Below, piece by piece: positions 47,201 to 56,200 of a DNA stretch of 64,000 nucleotides. Origin of the DNA: Cyclina sinensis (taxonomy: Eukaryota > Mollusca > Bivalvia > Venerida > Veneridae). The DNA lies in NCBI GenBank assembly GCA_012932295.1, contig JAAONU010000011.1, forward strand, positions 39,059,951-39,123,950, in the 5' to 3' direction. Below the pieces are notes generated by a model, which saw nothing but the letters and a program-made list of their open reading frames with translations, did not search any database and was not told the DNA's origin. The stretch's first letter is position 1. Every line of letters begins with the position of its first letter. The position numbers and the translations under genes are program-made.

Positions 47201-50200
47201 AGAAAACAAGAGAACCAAATGGTTCTGGGTCGCTCTCCTGAAAAGGGGCTAAAACAAGACCTGTCGTTTTGAACGGATATATGCCCTCAAAGCCATATAT
47301 ACTTAGGACAAGAACATGTTTTTCACTGGAAATAAAGGCCAGATAGTATAGGAAAGTGTGAAAGAAGAAGTGTGAAAGGAGAAAGGAATGTTAACAAACA
47401 ACACATGTCAGAAGGTTAGTGCTGGCACATGTTTAATAAACATAAATTACTAAACATATTTATAGTTTGGAGGTGAACTGTCTGTGAAATTGCTGGTGTC
47501 AGTCAAAGCAAAAGAACTTTTTACATCTGATCACTGTATCATTTACTTCTAACTTCTGTCACTTTTGCAATCATAGGAAGTAGATGCTTTTACCCAATGT
47601 TAAATCTGGAATACCATAAATAATTATACTGATAGTAATAATCATAAATGACAAAGAACAACAAAAGAATAAGAATTAAACATATATGTTGTTTGTCAGT
47701 TGAGATAAATGCTCTGATTATTCATATAATAGCTAATAAATTCTTTTAGAACAAAATATTATTATTCATCATATACTGACACGATTTAAAAACTGTACAT
47801 AGGATACATACGCATTATTATATTATACTTATTCTGATATAATTATTCATGTCAAAACACCTGAAAACAGGTTTGTATGATTGTCATTGTTTGTGTTAGA
47901 TGTCAAAATGATTTTTCCAAGAATTCATGGTGATTTTCGCGTGTCAACGGATGCTTTTTCATTCATGTGTAAAATGGCTTTCAAACACAAAATTGCTGTG
48001 TATTTTTGATTATGTTATCATTAACTTATCATTCGAAGAAAGCCTCACTAGATAAATATGTGTATTGTGTGATTTTCATTCTAATGTACGTCAATGCCGC
48101 ATCTGTCTGAAGAATCACGGTCATGTGCAGTTGGCATGTTGGAAGCTGGTATGCAACAACAAGAGGTCACAAATCATTTATTAGTTTACTGTATAGATGT
48201 TACTCGTACAGGTTGAATGTTAGTACTCGTTGCAACCCTAGACTTGGTGGACCGCAAGTGACGTCACATCAGCAGGATACAGAACACCTGTTTTACGCAC
48301 TTGTGTAATTGCATCCAATCTGCATTGCTGACAGCAAGAACAATTCCTGACCTTAACAACCATTTCATCCACAGTCAGTGCGAAATCATTTACGTCAATA
48401 CAGAATTGTTTCACCGCGTCCTGCTGTAAGTCCAGTTCCGACCCAACGCTACTATCAGGCACGGCTGCAATGGTGTGAAATTCACCTCAGATACACACGT
48501 AGACAATGGGGCAAGATCCTTTTCAAAGAGGAGTCACTTGTTCATATTGATGGTAGTGACGGATGTCAGAGAGTCTACCGAAGAACAGGTGAGAGTTAAT
48601 CAGATTCGTGTGTAGTGCAGCTATGTTCTTGGGGCGGGATCACTAAGGGCAGTCGTACACCATTATTTGTGCTTGATGGTGACCTAACTGGTATCAAATA
48701 TCATGACATCGTCATACAGACCACTGAACTTCCATTCATTGAGAATGAGCAAGGTCAGAGCCAGCACGTTGTCTTTCAACATGATAACGCTCACCCACAT
48801 GTCGCACATGTTGTGACAACATTTCTGCAGGACAACAACGTTAATGTGTTAGACTGGGCTGCCATTTCATCAAATCCTAATCCCATAGAGCACATATAGG
48901 ATGAGATGGAGCAACGTCTACAACGTCTTCCCAATCAGCCGTTAACATTAGATGCACTCACAGAGTCATTGATAACGAATAGCACCCTCAAGAATTTTAT
49001 TCACTACCCTGATGAGGTCTATGGCATTGCTGTCGCGCATGCATTGATGCCAATGGAGGACATACATGGTATTAACAGTTGGGCTTTTGTTTTGACCCTT
49101 GTGTTCCTAAACCCATCCGAATTCTCATGAAATCTTCAATGAATTCTCTCTTAAGTGATAAAATGTTACAAATATGATTTGTTAATCATTTAATGCAATT
49201 AAATGTGAATCATGTTATCTTGTCAATTTTCAACATGTCCCATTGCACAGTTTTTAATTCACATCAGTATATAAATGTTGATACCAAATAACTTAAAGTT
49301 ATGCTCAGGACAAGGAAAAGCAACAAAGGGCAATAACTCTGCAAATACTGAAGATGGAGTTAGAGCTCTTATATAATGCACTTCTTGTCATTGTGCTAGT
49401 TAACTGTATGAAGTTGCATTAAATTCCAACCATAGTTTTTAAGTTATGCTCTGGACAAGGAAAACCAACAAAGGTCAATAACTCTGCAAATATAGAAGAT
49501 GGAGTTATGATTCTTGAACACTGCACTTCCACTTATTGTGCTTGACCATTGTATGAAGTTGCATTGAATTCCAACAACTAGTTTTCAAGTTATCCTCCAG
49601 ACAAGGAAAACCAACAAAGGGCAATAACTCTGCAAATAGTGAAGATGGAGTTATGGCTCTAGTACACTGCATTTTCTGTGATTGTGCTTGACCATTGTAT
49701 GAAGTTGCATTAAATATACCAACCAGTAGTTTTCAAGTTATGCTTCAGCCAAGGAAAACGAGCAAAGGGCAATAACTGTGCAAATAGTGAAGACAGAGTT
49801 ACAGCTCTTGTACAATGCACTTCTTTTCGTTGTGCTTGACCACTGTATGAAGATGAACTGAATTCCAACTGGTAGTTTTCAAGTTATGCTCTAGACAAGG
49901 AAATCCAACACAGGGCAATAACTGTGCAAATACTGAAGATGGAGTTATAGATCTTATACAGTGCACTTTCTCTCATTGTGCATGACAATTTTTTGAAGTG
50001 GCACTGAATTCCAACCAGTTGTTTTCAAGTTATACTCTGGACAAGGAAATCCAACACAGGGCAATAACTGTGCAAATACTGAAGATGGAGTTATAGATCT
50101 TATACAGTGCACTTTCTCTCATTGTGCATGACAATTTTTTGAAGTGGCACTGAATTCCAACCAGTTGTTTTCGAGTTATACTCTGGACAAGGAAAACCAA

Positions 50201-53200
50201 CAAGGGGCAATAACTGTGCAAATAGTGAAGATGGAGTTATAATTCTTGAACACTGCACTACCTCTCATTGTACTTGACCATTGTATGAAGTTGCACTGAA
50301 TTCCAACAATTAGTTTTCAAGTTACTCTCTGGACAAGAAAAACCAATAAAGGGCAATTACTCTGCAAATAGTGAAGATGGAGTTATGATTCTTAAACACT
50401 GCACTTCCTCTTATTGTGCTTGACCATTGTAATAGGTTGCACTGAATTCCAACCATTAGTTTTCAAGTTATGCTCCGGACAAAGAACAGACCGACCGACC
50501 CCTTGCCCGCCCGCCCGACCAACCACCGGGTGACTCCTATATACCTCCAAAGTTTGTTTTGGTGTATAAATCTTTGTCGACATATGATGACCCAAATAAA
50601 TGCACAAGTTTAGAATTGTTTGTAATGGTCTACTAGACATTACAAAACCTCTATGCCTTAATTATGGTTCAAAGAAAGTCTGTTTTTAAGTAATTTCTTA
50701 TTTGTCTCTTTGTTGAACAAGAGCCATGAAGGAAAGAACCAGACGATACTAACGCCATTTAATTTCCAAAAGAAATTTCTTTAAAGCCTTTATATTTTAT
50801 GTTATACATGTGCATCCAAGCACAGGATAAAATAATTCCAAAATCAAAATCTTGGTAAACCTTTAGGACTTTTTTTCTTCAATGTTTGTCTCCATTAGTC
50901 AATGCAAAAGATGTGACCACCAGGGTGTAGAAAATAATGACCTCTTGGTAGAGGTCTACTACGCAAAGCTTCATGCAAAGGTTAAGAACTCTGGGCCATG
51001 TGGTTTCAGACAAGAATAGTTTAAAAGATTTCCCCTTACACTTTTGTAATACAAAATACATGATCTCCGAGTTGGAGCCAATAATGACCTGAGTTATGAT
51101 TTCTTTAACATGTAGATAACCACTATAATTCTTAAACATCTTATATATAATAATGACCCAGAGTGCAAGATTTAAATAATCTTGGAAAAGGTCTACTAGG
51201 CCAGGCTTCACGCAAAATTCCAGATTTCAGACAAGATTTTCCTTTATATTTTTTTTGTCAAACGTGACCTTTGGGGCTGTAAGCATTCAAGGGGCGTAAT
51301 TTGAATACTCTTGGCAGAGCTCAACTAGACAATGCCTTCTGATTTTAAGGCAAAAAAGCTTTCAAAGTTTCTGTTGTTTTTAATCTTTTGTTAGCTCTTG
51401 CAATCTACTTATAATTATAATGAACTGGAGCAATTTGAAACAAGAGCCATGTTACACATGGTTAATCCCCCCACCGGGAAGAAGTTACCTGAAGGTTGTA
51501 CTTTCAAAAACTAAATGTAATAATTAATGTGCGTATGCAGTTTGAAGAAAATCCCTAAAAAAATAGGCAAGATAGAGTTATTGTTCTTGACACTGCACTT
51601 CCTTCTAATGTGCTATGTCAGAGTATTAAGTTTGAAGTAAATCCTTCAAGTACTTTTGGAGTTATGCCCTGGACAAAACTTTTTAAGTAAATCTGATAAA
51701 GAGGAATGACTCTAAAAGTAAGCAAGGCAGAGTTATTGTTCTTGCATACTGCCCTTCCTACCAATGTGCACTGTCAGAGTATTAAGTTTGAAGAAAATCC
51801 CTCAGGTACTTTTGGAGTTTTGCTTCAGACAAAGTTTTTCAAGTAAATCTGATAAAGAGGAATAACTCTAAAAGTAAGCAAGGTAGTGTTATTGTTCTTG
51901 CATACTGCACTTTTCTTCCAATGTGCTCTGTCAGTGTATTAAGTTTGAAGAAAATGCCTCAAGTCCTATTTTATTTCATGCTTTTCTAATGTATTACTGT
52001 AATCGCCATACAGTTACTGTATTGGCTACAAACATATCAAGTTTGAGCCAAATAAAATCTTGAAACTTGAATCTATTGTTCTTGTGCACTGCACTTCCTA
52101 CAAATGTGCTATGTCAGTGTGTGAAGTTTGAAGTAAATCCCTCAAATACTTTTGGAGTCATGCCTTGGACAAAGTTTTTCAAGTAAATCTTAAAAAGGGG
52201 AATAACTCTAAAAGTAGGCAAAGTAGAGATATTATTCTTCCACACTGCACTTTCTTCTAATGTGCTCTGTCAGTGTGTTAAGTTTGAAGTAAATCCCTCA
52301 CATACTTTTCGAGTTATGCTCTGGACAAAACTTTTTTAAGTAAATCTGATAAAGAGGAATTACTCTAAAAGTAGGCAAGGTGAAGTTGTTGTTCTTGCAC
52401 AATGCACTTTCTCCCAATGTGCTATGTCAGAGTATGAAGTTTGAAGAAAATCCCTTGAGTACTTTTTGAGTTACGCTTCAAACAAAGTTTTTCAAATAAA
52501 TCTGATAAAGGGGAATAACTCTAAAAGTAGGCAAGGTAGAGTTATTATTCTTAGACAATGCCCTTCCTCCAATTGTGCTCTTCAGTGTATGAAGTTCGAA
52601 GAAAATCGCTTGGGTAGTTTTGGAGTAAGCTCAGGACTAAATTGGGATGGATGGACGGAAGCACGCACATACATACGGAGATCATTTTAAATATCCCCTC
52701 CGCCTTTGGCAGCGGGAAAGGTGGGGGGGGGATGAAAAAAATTGAAAGAGGGTCACCAACAGGTCAATCCTGTAAAATAATTTCACATTGTTTGGATTAG
52801 GCGGTCATTTAAAGGAAAAATATTGATGACATCTGATATTGTTCTTAGATACCAGGATATCGCTAAAGCTCATTTTGAGCATATTATTCTCTGGTGAAAA
52901 GAACAAATGGTCTAAATGGTCATTCATGACAATTATAAATATCTGATAAACTGCATTTTGTCCTAATCTCATTCAAGATAATTTAGCAACTGACCAGATC
53001 ATTTGCAGAACTTTACACATTGAAGCGAGGTAAAACTCAACCCTGAAATAGAAGTTTGGCCTAAATTTATTGTTTATATTGAAATGAACCTTCTGGTGAA
53101 AAAGGGACGAAGATGAAAGGAACTTGGCATGAAATATGTACATTAAGTGGGGAGTAATTCTTAAGTGGAAACCTGATGCAATTATGTCTTAACAAATTTA

Positions 53201-56200
53201 GCTATATTTCAGTCCTAATTGTGGACTTTGTACATTACATCATTGGTATTTGGGTTTCTTTTTTTCTTTACAAACATGCACATTCTGTTAGCCTAGCTAA
53301 ATTCCTTTAGGCTTTATCGCATCAGGGCCATTTAAATCCACTTACTGTTTGCTAAAATGCTGATAAGCATTCCCAGTTGAAGGGGCTCTGAACAAGACAT
53401 GTATGATATTGAGGCATATCTGTAACATCTGTGTAACTGTAAATTTCAATAGGTGATTCTATTGCAGCCTCAAACTTCAGCTTTTTCAAGAGATTAAGAT
53501 CATGTATTCTGTCTCAAACCCAAAAAATGCCCATGCACTTGTAACCACTTCCTATATGCCCGTTTGAAAAACGGGATGCATAATGGGAACTCCCATGGCG
53601 GGCAGGTGGGCTGGTGACATCCAGATTTGTCTGGAGCATATCTTTAACATGAGTGTCGCGTGCAAAATTCAGGTCTCTGTGGCCAAGGTCAAGGTCACAC
53701 ACAGAGGTCAAAAGTCAGATAAAAATATGGAAGTGTAAGTCATCATGAATTGAGGTATTCTATCACAAATGTTCACCATCATGAGACTGAGCATTACACA
53801 CATAATCCTGGTCCATATATGCAACGTCAAGGCCACTAGATCTGATGAAATCTCCAGATTTTGTCTGGGGCATATCTTCTACATGCATGGAGGTATTTTA
53901 GTATTACTTGATACAAAAGTTCACCATCATAAAATGTAGTGTTGCGCGCATGAACCAGGTCTCTAGGTCAAAGGTCAAGGTCACACCTAAAGGTCTGTGG
54001 AAAACGCTTGTCCGGAGCAAAACTTCTACACGTATTGAGAGATTTTAATATAACTTGGCACAAATGTTGACCAAATGTTGTAAGGCAGAGTGTCGCACGC
54101 AAAATTCAGGTTCCTGTGGCTAAGGTAAGGGTCAAAAAAAGACGAGCATATTTTGTGACAATAGCACGCTTGTTCTAGTTTCAAAAAAAAAAGAAGGATA
54201 TCACTGGAAATGATGGATGCTTCCCAACATAACACATGTTCAACAAATGCTTTTAATAGATTTGGAGTTATAGTCTGGACAAAAGTGTTCAAATTAAATG
54301 TAATAAAGGGAGTTAATTCAAAATGTAGGTAAGGAAGAGTTATGTTCATAATACACTGCACTTCCACTCTGTCTTTTTCTTAACTTTCAACAAAATAGCT
54401 TTGGAGTTATGTTCAGGACAAAAGTTAAATTTATCAAAAGGGAATTATTCCGAAAGTAAGCTTGACAAGAGCTTTAGTTCTTGCACATTGTGTTTCCTCT
54501 CACTACATTCTATCGTTGTGTACACTTTCATCATATAATCCCCTTGATAGCTTTGGAGTTATGCTCCAGACAAACTATCACAGATGGTAAGGCTTCAATG
54601 GGCATAAAGCTCTGAAAAATCGCTGAACTGGAACATGGCACTAACATGTTCCTACTGGTAGTAAAGCCTCCTATCAAGTTTCAATGAATTCTAGCGAATG
54701 TTTGCTGAGAAATTGTTCGGACAAAATTAAATTACATAAAAAGCATCAAAGGGGCATAATTTTGTGAAAAATCACTGAACCAGAACATGCTGGTAATATG
54801 CATACCTCCTCTTGGTAGTAAAGCTTCCTACTGACTTTCAATGAATTCCAGTCAATGGTTGGTGAGAAATAGTCAGGACAAAAATTACTGCTTAAAAATC
54901 ATATCAAAGGGGTATAACTTTGTAAAAAATCACTGAACTGGAACATGCTGGTAAAATGCACACCTCTAAATTGTAGTAAAGCTTCCTATTGAGTTTCAAT
55001 GAATTCCAGTCAATGGTTGCTGAGAAATAGTCTGGACAAAAATTACACCTAAATAAGCATCAAAGGGGTACAAATTTGTAAACAATCACTGAACTGGAAC
55101 ATGCCAGTCTCATGCATACCTCCCCTTGGTAGTGAAGTTTCCTATTGAGTTTCAGTGAATTGCAGTAAATAGCTGCTGAGAAATTGTCTGGAAAAAAATT
55201 ACAGCTAAAAAAGGATTAAAGGGCATAACATGAAAAATCACTGAACTGGACCATGCCTGTAATATGCACACCTCCTGTTGGTAGTGAAGTTTCCTATTGA
55301 GTTCAGTGAATTGCAGAAAAAAGCTGCTAAGAAATAGTCCGGACAAAAATTACAGCTAAAAAAGCATCAAAGGAGCATAACTTTGTAAAAAATCACTGAA
55401 CTGGAACATGCCGGTAAAATGCACATCTATTGGTATTGAAGCTTTCTATGAAGTTTTGATGAATTTCAGTCAGTGGTTGCTGAGAAATAGTCTGGACAAA
55501 AACGACAGTTGAAAGGGCATTAAAGGGGCATAACTCTGTGAACAAGAGATGTTTGTAAAACATTTATGCCCCCCTAGCGCCTTATCCCTAGAGGCAGCCA
55601 TGAAGTTTTGAGGAGCTGGGACCAAGAGTTCTATAGTTATTGATTGGAAACCATTTTGCTATTCAAGGACACTCTGACCATGGCCTTTGACATGGTGACC
55701 TGAAAAACTAAAGGGCTCATCTACAAGTCATGAACAACTTATATACAAAGTTTGAGGAACACGGGAGCATTCTAAACTTACATATCTGAAACCATTTTGC
55801 TTTTGAAGGTCACTGTGACCTTTGACCCAATGACCAGAAAAATGGTAGTTGTTATCTACTGATCATGACAAACCTACATACTTAGCCTGACAAACCTGAG
55901 CCCAAGGATTCCCTATATATTCAGCAGAAACTGTTTTGCTTTTCAAGATTACTGTGACCTTGATCTTTGACCTAATAACACTAAAAACTACAGGGGTCGT
56001 CTAATTGTCATGACCAATCTACCTATTAAGTTTTGAGGAGCCTGGCCCAAGCCTTCTAAAGTAATTAATCAGACACTATTTTGCAACACAAGGTCACTGT
56101 GACATTGACTTTTGTCCTGAAAAGCTACAAGGCTCATCTAATGGTCATGGCCAACCTATGTAACAAGATTGGGGAATCTGGGTCAAAGCATTCTCTTGTT

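Noticed and set aside
47870..49290. Terminal inverted repeats for the Tc1 remnant (for example CAGTATATAA near 49266)
   Set aside because: No matching inverted partner or TA duplication was found on the left side.
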